Assembly: GCF_006345815.1 (NCBI RefSeq)
Contig: NZ_VCIG01000038.1
Span: 372,001-436,000, forward strand
Direction: 5' to 3'
DNA length: 64,000 bases
Origin: Ochrobactrum sp. CGA5
Lineage (GTDB): Bacteria > Pseudomonadota > Alphaproteobacteria > Rhizobiales > Rhizobiaceae
The notes under the pieces are model-generated. The model was not told the DNA's origin. It searched no databases and worked only from the letters and a program-made list of their open reading frames with translations. Position numbers and translations under genes: made by a program. This document shows positions 38,066 through 46,188 of this stretch, piece after piece; within the stretch, counting starts at the first letter, position 1, and each line of letters begins with the position of its first letter.

Positions 38066-38839
38066 ATGGAAGATAGTTCGCTCGCGCTTCATTTTCTGTC
38101 ATCGGGGACCGAAGAATCACTTGTCGCCCAGAAAGAGCTTGTTGCTCGTTATGGCCACGTGTCCGCAGAAGATGCCGATATTATCGTCGCGCTTGGGGGC
38201 GATGGAACCATGCTTCAGGCGCTCCGCGATTTCATGAACAGCGGTAAGCCGATCTATGGCATGAATCGGGGCTCTGTCGGCTTTCTGATGAATGAGTTCA
38301 GCGTGGACGATCTGCCGGAACGTATTCTGGCCGCCCAAATGGAAACCATTCGCCCGCTTGTGATGATCGCAGAAACTGAATCGGGGCATTCTTTCGAGGC
38401 TTTGGCGATCAACGAAGTTTCTCTTTTCCGCCAGTCTTATCAGGCCGCCAAGATCAGGATTACGATTGACGGCAAGGTGCGGCTGAACGAACTCGTTTGT
38501 GATGGCGTTATGGTCGCGACGCCTGCCGGGTCCACGGCCTATAATCTTTCGGCGCAAGGCCCCATTCTGCCGCTTGAAGCACCGCTTCTGGCATTGACGC
38601 CGGTAAGTCCATTTCGTCCGCGCCGTTGGGGCGGCGCACTACTGCCAAAGCACGTGACTGTTCGTATGGATTTGTTGGAGACAGAAAAACGCCCGGTCAA
38701 TGCGGTCGCTGACAACAATGAGGTCAAGTCGGTAAAGTCTGTAACCGTGCGAGAAGCACCGAATAGCCAGGTCGCCATCCTCTTCGACCGAAATCATTCC
38801 TGGGATGAGCGCATCCTGACAGAACAGTTCAGGCACTAG
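38066..38839 (+). CDS. nadK: NAD kinase
   Basis: This phosphorylates NAD to NADP. The 257-residue protein has the signature [18 protein letters not shown] (about 46-63), the [11 protein letters not shown] loop, [10 protein letters not shown] and the substrate-binding [21 protein letters not shown]. The frame is open from 37994, but ATG 38066 ([14 protein letters not shown]) fits the family and has GGGA upstream. It is monocistronic and divergent from tRNA-Thr. Confidence 0.95.
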   Translation: MEDSSLALHFLSSGTEESLVAQKELVARYGHVSAEDADIIVALGGDGTMLQALRDFMNSGKPIYGMNRGSVGFLMNEFSVDDLPERILAAQMETIRPLVMIAETESGHSFEALAINEVSLFRQSYQAAKIRITIDGKVRLNELVCDGVMVATPAGSTAYNLSAQGPILPLEAPLLALTPVSPFRPRRWGGALLPKHVTVRMDLLETEKRPVNAVADNNEVKSVKSVTVREAPNSQVAILFDRNHSWDERILTEQFRH

Positions 38840-39138
38840 TTTCGGCAGATAAATGCTGGACTGGTTCAGTCGCGCAAATGCTCTTTAGCTTTTGATAATT
38901 TGAATAAATTTGTTCATGTTTCGCATTGATTTCGATTGTTGCAGCACTATTGAAGCAATTTGATATCTTTCGATGGTATTTTAGTTGACTTTTGCACGCT
39001 GTAGACGTACGCGATGCTGCAAGAAAACGCATTTTGCGTTGCAGACACCTTATTCTGCCTTGGTTCCTGCGCCCGATGACGCGGCTGCAATGACAGGATG
39101 GGTGGAAATCATTTCCAAACCAGAGAGCTGCGCCTCCA
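38840..39138. other. AT-rich leader of the DEAD-box gene
   Basis: About 300 bases without a gene, clearly richer in A/T than the flanks between 38885 and 38990. TTGACT at 38989-38994 could be a -35 element. This would leave a 5' leader of about 110-120 bases before the helicase start. Confidence 0.4.
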
Positions 39139-40593
39139 TTGACGACATTTGCCGAACTCGGTCTTTCCCCGAAAGTGCTCGCTGCTGTAGAAGCGGCGGG
39201 GTATTCTGCGCCCACCCCTATTCAGGCAGGAGCCATTCCTCCAGCTCTTGAACGCAGAGACGTTCTCGGTATTGCGCAAACGGGCACGGGAAAGACTGCA
39301 TCTTTCGTGCTTCCGATGCTCACGCTTCTGGAAAAGGGCCGGGCGCGGGCGCGTATGCCGCGTACGCTTATCCTGGAGCCGACCCGTGAACTGGCGGCGC
39401 AGGTGGAGGAAAACTTCACCAAATACGGCGTCAATCATCGGTTGAACGTTTCCCTCCTGATTGGCGGTGTGTCGTTCGATGAACAGGAACGCAAGCTCGA
39501 GCGCGGCGCCGATGTTCTTATTGCAACTCCCGGTCGCATGCTCGATCATTTCGAACGCGGCAAGCTGCTCCTGACTGGAGTTGAAATTCTCGTCATCGAC
39601 GAGGCGGATCGTATGCTCGACATGGGTTTCATCCCTGACATTGAGCGCATCTGCAAGCTGATCCCGTTTACACGTCAGACCCTATTTTTCTCGGCCACCA
39701 TGCCGCCAGAAATCACCAAACTGACCGAACAGTTCCTGCATTCGCCAACGCGCATTGAAGTTGCAAAAGCTTCGTCTACGGCCAAGACCGTAACCCAGCG
39801 TCTGGTGAAGTCCAGCAAGAAGGATTGGGACAAGCGCGCGGTCCTGCGCGATCTCATCCGTGCCGAAGGTGATACACTCAAGAATGCGATCATCTTCTGC
39901 AACCGCAAGAAAGATGTATCTGAACTGTTCCGCTCGCTGACGCGACACGAGTTCAACGCCGGTGCCTTGCATGGCGATATGGATCAGCGCGCTCGCATGA
40001 CCATGTTGGCGAATTTCAAGGAAGGCAAGTTGCAGTTGCTGGTGGCTTCCGACGTTGCTGCGCGCGGACTCGACATTCCTGATGTAAGCCACGTTTTCAA
40101 TTTTGACGTACCAATCCACTCGGAAGATTACGTTCACCGTATTGGCCGTACCGGTCGCGCGGGGCGTTCGGGAAAGGCATTCACCATTGTGACGCCTTCC
40201 GATACGAAGTATCTGACAGCCATCGAGAATATGATCGGTGAAAAGATTGAATGGCTAGACGGTGATCTGTCGACCTTGCCAGCCTCTGACGAGGCAGATG
40301 ATCAACGCAAGGGCAAGAATGCACGCGGCAAAGGTAAGGATGCCAAGAGCAAGGACAAGCCGAAAGACAAGGTTAAGGCGAAGCCTGCCGAAGCTCTCGA
40401 TCCTGCCGAGCAGCCGCAGCCAGTCTTCGAAGTCAGTGATCGCCGCGATGCGATCCGCGCTTCCAATGACGAGCGCCGTGGCAAGCCGCAGCATGAACAG
40501 AAGCGTCGTCGTGACCGTGACGACGACGGCCCGACCCCTGTTGGTTTCGGCAACGACATTCCGGCCTTTATGTTGATTCCGACAGGAATCTGA
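39139..40593 (+). CDS. DEAD-box ATP-dependent RNA helicase (RhlE-like)
   Basis: A 484-residue helicase. Motifs in order: Q motif TPIQAGAIPPAL, AQTGTGKT (I), PTRELAAQ (Ia), TPGRMLD (Ib), VIDEADRMLD (II), FSATMP (III), IIFCNRKKD (IV), ASDVAARGLDIPDVSHVFNFD (V) and HRIGRTGRAG (VI). The C-terminal 110 residues are a Lys/Arg-rich disordered tail that probably adds RNA affinity. The only usable start is TTG 39139, because a TGA lies in frame 16 codons upstream. It likely acts in ribosome assembly or RNA decay, possibly with RNase E in cold adaptation (inference). Confidence 0.93.
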   Translation: MTTFAELGLSPKVLAAVEAAGYSAPTPIQAGAIPPALERRDVLGIAQTGTGKTASFVLPMLTLLEKGRARARMPRTLILEPTRELAAQVEENFTKYGVNHRLNVSLLIGGVSFDEQERKLERGADVLIATPGRMLDHFERGKLLLTGVEILVIDEADRMLDMGFIPDIERICKLIPFTRQTLFFSATMPPEITKLTEQFLHSPTRIEVAKASSTAKTVTQRLVKSSKKDWDKRAVLRDLIRAEGDTLKNAIIFCNRKKDVSELFRSLTRHEFNAGALHGDMDQRARMTMLANFKEGKLQLLVASDVAARGLDIPDVSHVFNFDVPIHSEDYVHRIGRTGRAGRSGKAFTIVTPSDTKYLTAIENMIGEKIEWLDGDLSTLPASDEADDQRKGKNARGKGKDAKSKDKPKDKVKAKPAEALDPAEQPQPVFEVSDRRDAIRASNDERRGKPQHEQKRRRDRDDDGPTPVGFGNDIPAFMLIPTGI

Positions 40594-40618
40594 TTGCAGC
40601 AGAATGGAAGCGGATTGA

Positions 40619-40656
40619 TCGGCTGCGAAGCTAGCGCTTCGCAGCCGATTTCTTTC
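40619..40656. terminator. Terminator overlapping the 3' end of the tfoX-like gene
   Basis: A 12-bp perfect stem pairs 40619-40630 (TCGGCTGCGAAG) with 40637-40648 (CTTCGCAGCCGA), followed by TTTCTTTC. It ends the helicase transcript. Its loop contains the stop codon of the convergent tfoX-like gene. Confidence 0.9.
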
Positions 40657-40987
40657 TGGGCTTGTTTTTCTCGCTCCGCAGGGCTGCGTCATAGGCAAGG
40701 CGCGCCCAGTGAGTCATCACTTCCGGGTCATCAAAAGCTTCACTTGGTACGCTCCAGTAAGGCATCGCAATTGGATCGCCACCTCTGCGACCTTCATAGG
40801 TCCATTGGGTCGCGCCAGCGTCAATGAACTCCGGGATGGTGAACTCGTCAGCCTTAAAGAGCAATTCGTCGCGGACGACGAGTGCGAAGATCAGGCCTTG
40901 ATGATAAATGCCCTTGCCGCCGAACATGCGGCGGATGCAGATGGGGCCGAAGTCCTGCAACAAATCGCGAAGGCCTTCGTCATCCAT
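40631..40987 (-). CDS. TfoX N-terminal domain protein
   Basis: A 118-residue single-domain TfoX/Sxy-N protein. The sequence LRDLLQDFGPICIRRMFGGKGIYHQGLIFALV and DELLFKADE is diagnostic of the family. Full-length TfoX regulates competence in gammaproteobacteria; short alphaproteobacterial forms have no known function. The Lys/Arg-rich tail PRKKSAAKR is encoded within the stem of the convergent terminator. It lies 21 bases downstream of sufA, so the two probably share an operon. Confidence 0.88.
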   Translation of the reverse strand: MDDEGLRDLLQDFGPICIRRMFGGKGIYHQGLIFALVVRDELLFKADEFTIPEFIDAGATQWTYEGRRGGDPIAMPYWSVPSEAFDDPEVMTHWARLAYDAALRSEKNKPRKKSAAKR

Positions 40988-41008
40988 CGGCGAACACCTT
41001 GTCTTGAA

Positions 41009-41389
41009 TTAAGCTGCGCCTTGCATCTGGCGCAGACTTTCTGGAGAGGCAGCTTTGATCTCGACGGATTCGCCACAGCCGCACGCTGATGTCTGGTTCG
41101 GATTGTTGAACACAAATCCCGTACGAAGCGTCGTCACTTCGAAATCCATCTGGGTACCGAGCAGGAAAAGAACCGCTTCAGGCGCAATGAAAACCTTTGC
41201 GCCATCTTTCTCGATCACATCATCACCTGCTTTGGTTTCCGTGACGAGATCGATGGTATACTCCATCCCGGCGCACCCACCTTTTTTCACACCCACGCGG
41301 ATACCAAGCGCGCCGTCCCGCGATGCAAGGATCTCGCGAACGCGATCAGCTGCCTTGTCAGTTAGGGTCATGACTGCGAAACGGCCCAT
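41009..41389 (-). CDS. sufA: A-type Fe-S carrier SufA/HesB
   Basis: A 126-residue A-type carrier that accepts clusters from SufBCD and delivers them to apoproteins. The three conserved cysteines are in GVKKGGCAGMEYTID and SACGCGES. ATG 41389 (MGRFAVMTLTDKAADRV) is chosen over a frame open to 41437, because GGAAGAGAG precedes it. It lies about 3.5 kb from the suf run and on the opposite strand, separated by nadK and the helicase gene. It is co-directional with the tfoX-like gene. Confidence 0.95.
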   Translation of the reverse strand: MGRFAVMTLTDKAADRVREILASRDGALGIRVGVKKGGCAGMEYTIDLVTETKAGDDVIEKDGAKVFIAPEAVLFLLGTQMDFEVTTLRTGFVFNNPNQTSACGCGESVEIKAASPESLRQMQGAA

Positions 41390-41579
41390 TTTCTCTCTTC
41401 CGGTATCGTGCTGGCATATGGACGGAGAATCGTCCAATCATGTTGCAACAGGCTGAGATTCCTCTGCGCCTGCCACGTTTTCACTATAGTTAGTGTTGTA
41501 ACATCATTACTGCAATACACCAAGTCGGGAGCGCCGCCGAAGCGTTCCACAATAAGTTTGCTAGGAAGAGGAGAAGCGA

Positions 41580-42224
41580 ATGTCGAATGGCGGGATGAAA
41601 CCTCTGATGCTGGCTGCCATGCTCGGCCTTCTGGGTGCGGGACTTGCAGGCCTTTCGACAGGAACGGCCCTGGCGCAAAATCCGCCGAAGGCCGCGCCCG
41701 AAGAAACACCAAGAAACGTTGAGGAAAAGCACGATCAAGCCGTGAAGCCGATTGAGGAAACCAAACCTTCCGAGCAGACGCTGGATGCGGCTGGCGGCGT
41801 AACAGTCCCGGACTATCGTGATGATCGCTCCACACCGCAGACGCTGATCGAATCCTATTATAATGCGATCAATCGGAAGGAATATACCCGAGCTTATGGT
41901 TATTACTCCGAGGAAGGGCGGGAGCCCGACTTCGAGACCTTCGTAAAGGGCTATGAGAATACCAAAAGCGTAAAGGTCGCGCTGCGCAAGACTGATCCAG
42001 ATCCGGGCGCAGGCCAGATTTACTGGAGTCAGCCGCTGGCCATCGAAGCCGAAATGAAGGATGGCAAAAAACAAGTCTTTACGGGCTGCTACACCATTCG
42101 CCTCACAAATCCCGCGATGCAGGAAGAACCGCCTTTCAAGCCGATGCAGATCATGACGGGGTCGCTGTCCAAATCGCCTCTTGAGCTGGAAAAGAGCGTG
42201 CCGGAAACTTGCGAGGCGCCATAG
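41580..42224 (+). CDS. Conserved secreted protein of unknown function, NTF2-like region
   Basis: A 214-residue protein with a signal peptide ending at about residue 32 (STGTALAQ). A charged Pro/Glu-rich linker is followed by a globular domain from about residue 80, TLIESYYNAINRKEYTRAYGYYSEEG, which looks like an NTF2/SnoaL-type helix start. Two Cys (FTGCYTIR and PETCEAP) could form a disulfide in the periplasm. AGGAG lies 7 bases before the ATG. It is divergent from sufA and precedes the metallochaperone by 84 bases. I do not recognise a named family. Confidence 0.75.
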   Translation: MSNGGMKPLMLAAMLGLLGAGLAGLSTGTALAQNPPKAAPEETPRNVEEKHDQAVKPIEETKPSEQTLDAAGGVTVPDYRDDRSTPQTLIESYYNAINRKEYTRAYGYYSEEGREPDFETFVKGYENTKSVKVALRKTDPDPGAGQIYWSQPLAIEAEMKDGKKQVFTGCYTIRLTNPAMQEEPPFKPMQIMTGSLSKSPLELEKSVPETCEAP

Positions 42225-42245
42225 ATAGAATTGGCGGATTCTCTC

Positions 42246-42280
42246 TTGACCTTACCACGATGGGAAGCTCCATCTTATAG
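42246..42280 (+). promoter_or_regulatory. CueR-like (MerR-family) promoter
   Basis: TTGACC at 42246-42251 overlaps the dyad ACCTTACC-ACGAT-GGGAAGCT (42249-42269; 6 of 8 pairs match). Nineteen bases separate the -35 from CATCTT, the long spacer typical of MerR-family promoters. It resembles copper-responsive CueR operators (ACCTTCC..GGAAGGT) and lies just before a CopZ-like gene. Confidence 0.55.
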
Positions 42281-42308
42281 TTGGTCCTAAAGAGGAGTGA
42301 CTGAGTTG

Positions 42309-42506
42309 ATGAAGTTTTCCATTCCTAAGATGAAGTGCGGCGGTTGTGCCGATAACATTACCGTCGCGCTGCGTAAGCTTGATGCGACTGCACCGATTGA
42401 AATCGATCTCGACAAGAAAGAGATTGAATTCGACAGCAAGGTTTCGCCGGAGGCCGTTCTCTCAGCACTGGCTGCAGCCGGGTATCCGGCATCGAACGCT
42501 CAATAA
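42309..42506 (+). CDS. CopZ-like heavy-metal-associated (HMA) protein
   Basis: A 65-residue single HMA domain with the metal motif in PKMKCGGCADNITVAL. It has the ferredoxin-like fold pattern seen in copper chaperones, ending VLSALAAAGYPA. It probably binds Cu(I) in the cytosol and passes it to an exporter; no P-type ATPase gene is in the window. AGAGGAG is 11 bases before ATG 42309. TTG 42306 and GTG 42297 are alternatives, but the latter is too close to the ribosome binding site. A CueR-like promoter precedes it. Confidence 0.88.
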   Translation: MKFSIPKMKCGGCADNITVALRKLDATAPIEIDLDKKEIEFDSKVSPEAVLSALAAAGYPASNAQ

Positions 42507-42831
42507 TGTGATTTCACGGGTGCTTGTTTCAAAGCGCTGCGAACGGTAGAGCCCCAAAGTGAAAAACCGTTTCGGGCAGGCCGTGTGTCAAAGCAGACAC
42601 CGAGATGTCGGGAGGCGCAAGCTTTCCGGCATTCTCATGTCCTGATGTTGGTAACAAAAGTGGGTATTCGTGAGCATAAGTGCCGCAAACACGGTGTTTC
42701 ATTGACTGGACCCGCAAATTTTGCCACATCAACGGCAAATCTCGTTTATGGTGGCCCTTGTGCTCCAAAAGGACGCACGGGCTCCATTGGCATAAAACAT
42801 CGCATTCCGCGACAAGGAAGGGTTCAGGGCT
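42507..42831. other. Intergenic region before the methyltransferase gene
   Basis: 325 bases with no supported gene. A perfect palindrome AAACAC-G-GTGTTT (42687-42699) lies 2 bases before TTGACT (42702-42707), a likely -35 element for the downstream gene. Confidence 0.45.
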
Positions 42832-43500
42832 ATGGCAGCCGATTTCCAGGATCTTCGCACAAAGATGGTCGACAATCAGATCCGCACGACGGACGTAACC
42901 GATCTGGCGGTTATCGATGCTTTCCTGACCGTCCCGCGCGAGGCTTTCGTTCCCGCTGCCCGTCAGGTTCTTGCCTATATCGACGAAGATCAGCTCCTTG
43001 AAAGCGAAGGATCGCAGCCGCGCTACCTCATGGAACCGTCTCCTTTCGCCAAGCTCGTACAGCTCGCGCGCATCAAGAACACCGACGTGGTGCTCGATGT
43101 CGGCTGTGGAACCGGGTACTCGGCAGCCATCCTCTCCAAGCTCGCTGGCTCGGTGATCGGTCTGGAAAGTGATTCCGTATTGTCTGCTGCTGCTACCGCC
43201 CGTCTCGCTGAGTTGGGTTATGACAATGTTGTGATCGTTTCAGGTGGCATGCCGGCAGGCTATCCATCCGAAGCCCCATACGATGTGATCGTCATTGAAG
43301 GTGCTGTTGATTTCGTTCCAGATGCACTTCTCACCCAGTTGAAAGATGGCGGGCGCCTCGTCGCAGTTGAAGGCCGCGGGAACGCCGGCGTTGCGCGGAT
43401 TTACGTTAAAGAAAATGGTGTTGCATCGGGACGCGGTGTGTTCAACACTGCGGTTCGTCCGTTACCAGGATTCGAGCGCGTTGCGCAGTTCGAGTTTTAA
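42832..43500 (+). CDS. Protein-L-isoaspartate O-methyltransferase-like protein
   Basis: A 222-residue SAM-dependent methyltransferase of the PCMT family. The SAM-binding motif is VVLDVGCGTGYSAAIL (about 86-101) and the N-terminus MVDNQIRTTDVTDLAVIDAFLTVPREAFVP is family-like. It lacks the well-known isoaspartate-site sequence of E. coli Pcm and belongs to the shorter alphaproteobacterial branch, so true isoaspartyl repair activity is uncertain. AAGGAAGGG lies before the ATG. It precedes bepC in the same direction; in several alphaproteobacteria a PCMT-like gene sits next to the TolC homologue. Confidence 0.9.
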   Translation: MAADFQDLRTKMVDNQIRTTDVTDLAVIDAFLTVPREAFVPAARQVLAYIDEDQLLESEGSQPRYLMEPSPFAKLVQLARIKNTDVVLDVGCGTGYSAAILSKLAGSVIGLESDSVLSAAATARLAELGYDNVVIVSGGMPAGYPSEAPYDVIVIEGAVDFVPDALLTQLKDGGRLVAVEGRGNAGVARIYVKENGVASGRGVFNTAVRPLPGFERVAQFEF

Positions 43501-43602
43501 TTTTAGCGGATGATACAATTCTGCAACGCTGTGGAATTTCTTTGTGCAAGCTCTGGCGGGGACGATGGAAATAACCGATTTTAGAGGTTATTAGGATTTG
43601 TC

Positions 43603-43618
43603 CGAACCGATCGGTTCG
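43603..43618. promoter_or_regulatory. Perfect 16-bp palindrome upstream of bepC
   Basis: CGAACCGATCGGTTCG, centred 33 bases before the bepC ATG. It lies in the likely promoter and resembles TetR-family operators. No regulator gene is adjacent, so the binder would act in trans. Confidence 0.6.
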
Positions 43619-43643
43619 ATAATTGGATTCGTTTGTTCTTATA

Positions 43644-45023
43644 ATGAGGTACCTGGTGTTCAAAACGTGCAAAGGACTGGTAGCGGCCGCAGCATTGTTG
43701 TCTGGCACCATTTTGACGGGGCAGGCGGCGTTCTCGGAAACGCTGACCGGCGCTCTCGTGAAAGCCTACAAGAACAATGCCAACTTGAACTACTCCCGCG
43801 CAGGCGTCCGTGTCACGGATGAGGGCGTGGCCATTGCCAAATCTGGCTATCGTCCACAGATCACCGGTTCCTATAATGTAGGGCGTGGCAAGACACCATC
43901 CAGTCAGGGTTATCGTACGACTGGTACGTTTGGCATCGAGCTGAACCAGATGTTGTTTGATGGGTTTCAAACCAAAAACAACGTTGCCGCCGCAGAAACG
44001 CAGGTCTTCGCCCAACGCGAAAATCTCCGCAACGAAGAGCAGAATCGACTCTACGAGGCCGTAACCGCCTATATGGATGTATATCAGGCTCGAAAGATTG
44101 CGGCTTTGCGTGAACGTAACCTCGCAGCCCTGAACGAACAGGTTCGTGCTGCTCGCGCCCGCCTTGATGTTGGTGAAGGTACGCGCACCGACGTTGCGCA
44201 GGCAGATGCCAGTCGTTCGACTGCTGTCGCGGCTTTGAATTCTGCGCGCGCAAACGTCAAGTCGGCAGAAGCGACCTATATACAAGTGATCGGCGTTCAG
44301 CCTGACAAACTAGCGACTGCATCTGCCGCCAAGAACCTGCCTAGCTCGCCTAACCAGGCATTCAACGTTGCAATGGCGGGGCATCCAGGCATTCTTGCTA
44401 CGCAATATGCCGTTAATGCCGCTGGATATAACGTTAAGGCCAAGGAGGGTGCGTTGCTTCCTTCCGTTGGTCTAACGGCAAGCGCCAGCCGACTCGATAC
44501 CTATGCAGGAGAAGGTGGCTCGCAAACGGACGGCAACTCGGCCTCCGTGGGCGTCGGCGTCAGCATCCCGATTTATACTGGTGGACGCAACTCGGCTCAG
44601 GTTCGTCAGTCCAAGGAACAGCTCGGTCAGGCACGCATCGAAGTTGATGTTGTCCGCGATCAGGTTCGTCAGGCAATCGGCTCGGCATGGTCGCAGCTCG
44701 AAGCTGCACGTGCGTCGGTCAAGGCAAATCGCGACGGTATTGCCGCCGCCCAGCTTGCTCTTGATGGCGTTATTGAGGAGCGTAAGGTTGGACAGCGCAC
44801 GACGCTCGACGTTTTGAATGCGCAGAATGATCTCATCACGGCACAGATCGCTTTGGTCGAATCCGAGCGTAATGTCGTTGTTGCCAGCTATGCTCTTCTG
44901 AATGCTACCGGACGCATGACCGCCAGCCAGATGGGCTTGCAGGTTGCCGAGTACAAGCCGGAAGAACATTACAATGCCGTCAAGGACAAGTGGTTCGGTC
45001 TGCGTACGCCGGACGGCCGTTGA
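43644..45023 (+). CDS. bepC: TolC-family outer-membrane efflux channel BepC
   Basis: The outer-membrane exit duct for RND pumps and type I secretion. The 459-residue protein has a signal peptide (to about residue 32, ending GQAAFSE) and two OEP repeats of long helices and strands, including LGQARIEVDVVRDQVRQAIGSAWSQL and EERKVGQRTTLDVLNAQNDLI. The C-terminal PEEHYNAVKDKWFGLRTPDGR agrees with my recollection of Brucella BepC. ATG 43644 (MRYLVFKTCKG) is preferred over a TTG seven codons earlier. A 16-bp palindrome precedes the gene and a strong terminator follows. Confidence 0.95.
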   Translation: MRYLVFKTCKGLVAAAALLSGTILTGQAAFSETLTGALVKAYKNNANLNYSRAGVRVTDEGVAIAKSGYRPQITGSYNVGRGKTPSSQGYRTTGTFGIELNQMLFDGFQTKNNVAAAETQVFAQRENLRNEEQNRLYEAVTAYMDVYQARKIAALRERNLAALNEQVRAARARLDVGEGTRTDVAQADASRSTAVAALNSARANVKSAEATYIQVIGVQPDKLATASAAKNLPSSPNQAFNVAMAGHPGILATQYAVNAAGYNVKAKEGALLPSVGLTASASRLDTYAGEGGSQTDGNSASVGVGVSIPIYTGGRNSAQVRQSKEQLGQARIEVDVVRDQVRQAIGSAWSQLEAARASVKANRDGIAAAQLALDGVIEERKVGQRTTLDVLNAQNDLITAQIALVESERNVVVASYALLNATGRMTASQMGLQVAEYKPEEHYNAVKDKWFGLRTPDGR

Positions 45024-45046
45024 TTGTTCGTTATTGTATGAGATTC

Positions 45047-45075
45047 AAAAGGCACCTTCGGGTGCCTTTTTGTTT
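45047..45075 (+). terminator. Rho-independent terminator after bepC
   Basis: GGCACC (45051-45056), TTCG tetraloop, GGTGCC (45061-45066). The flanking AAAA/TTTT extends the stem and a U-tract follows. Confidence 0.95.
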
Positions 45076-45253
45076 TGTCGTTGATTCGGTGTTCGTCGGC
45101 ACTTTCAATTCTTAACAAATCCATAAAGCTGTGAGTTTGGACTGTTGCACCTCGGCCGGGGATTCTCAAACAGTGGATCGTTCGCTACCCTTAATCCATT
45201 GATTCTCTGTCTTTTGCAGACAATGTCGCAATACAGGAAAGCGGATAGTAGCC

Positions 45254-46024
45254 ATGGCACAGACATCCAGCGCAGCACGTGAACCGTCGATGGAAGAGAT
45301 ACTCGCGTCCATCCGCAGGATCATTGAGGATAGCGATGTCACGCGTCAGCCCGCGCCGGTTGTGGCGGCGTCACCTGTTCGTGGTGAAGTCGCGGAATTC
45401 CGTCGTCCAGTTGCCGATCAGCCTATCGCACAGCCTGAAAAGCCTGCAATGATGCGCAATGTGTTCCAGGATGAGCCGACATTTCGAGGCCCGATCAGTG
45501 AGCCGTCACAGGTAACGCCTGAATCGGAAATCGATGCCGAGGATGAGGATGAAGTCTTCCTCAACGCCGAGAACGACGATAATTCCCACGCCCAGGCTAA
45601 CTCCCCCTTGGGTCTGGCTGACGAGGTGGACATATCGCTGAATGAAATCGACCTTTCCGTTGAATCCGGGATTGCAGAAGCTGTCGATGATTTGCTCGAA
45701 CCCGAACTTGAGGCACCAACTCAACCTGCGGGCGCCGAGCCGGAGACTGTGGCTCAGCCCGAGGCCGCAGCACCAGTCGTGGAGCCTGTTGCAAAGATGC
45801 AGCCTGCTGCCCATATGTTGTCTCAGATCGCCGAACGTCAGGTCGCTGCGGCATTTCAGGACTTGAACCATGCAGTCCGGGCCGAACCGCGCCGTTCGTT
45901 TGACGATATAGCTGCGGAACTTTTGCGCCCGATGTTGCAAGACTGGCTCGATAATAATCTGCCGACGCTTGTTGAGCGACTCGTTCGGGAAGAAATTGAA
46001 CGCGTGGTTCGCGGCGAACGATAA
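45254..46024 (+). CDS. PopZ-like polar organizing protein (DUF2497)
   Basis: A 256-residue protein with the PopZ/DUF2497 architecture. A short N-terminal helix SMEEILASIRRIIEDSD (about 12-28) is followed by a long acidic, Pro-rich disordered region (about 30-190). The conserved C-terminal multimerisation helices contain AELLRPMLQDWLDNNLPTLVERLVREEIERVV. In Caulobacter and rhizobia PopZ forms a polar matrix holding the chromosome origin and cell-cycle regulators, in Agrobacterium at the growing pole. That function is inferred from the family. It sits upstream of valS with a terminator between. Confidence 0.9.
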   Translation: MAQTSSAAREPSMEEILASIRRIIEDSDVTRQPAPVVAASPVRGEVAEFRRPVADQPIAQPEKPAMMRNVFQDEPTFRGPISEPSQVTPESEIDAEDEDEVFLNAENDDNSHAQANSPLGLADEVDISLNEIDLSVESGIAEAVDDLLEPELEAPTQPAGAEPETVAQPEAAAPVVEPVAKMQPAAHMLSQIAERQVAAAFQDLNHAVRAEPRRSFDDIAAELLRPMLQDWLDNNLPTLVERLVREEIERVVRGER

Positions 46025-46052
46025 CAGGCATTCGCTTATCTATTAAAATGTT

Positions 46053-46083
46053 ACCCGTCTGTGCAACAGGCGGGTTTTCAATT
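46053..46083 (+). terminator. Rho-independent terminator after the popZ-like gene
   Basis: ACCCGTCTGT (46053-46062) pairs with ACAGGCGGGT (46066-46075) over GCA with one G-U pair, followed by TTTTC. Confidence 0.88.
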
Positions 46084-46188
46084 TTAAGATGGCAGTCAGG
46101 GGCACAGTCACTTTTAAAGTGATTTGTCAGCTGTTAGTTGCTATTGAGCCTTCAATCCATTCATCGCGCATAAAGACCGGATATTTCC

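Noticed and set aside
42585-43001. 138-codon frame before and across the start of the methyltransferase gene
   Set aside because: It starts in non-coding sequence and runs out of frame through the conserved methyltransferase.
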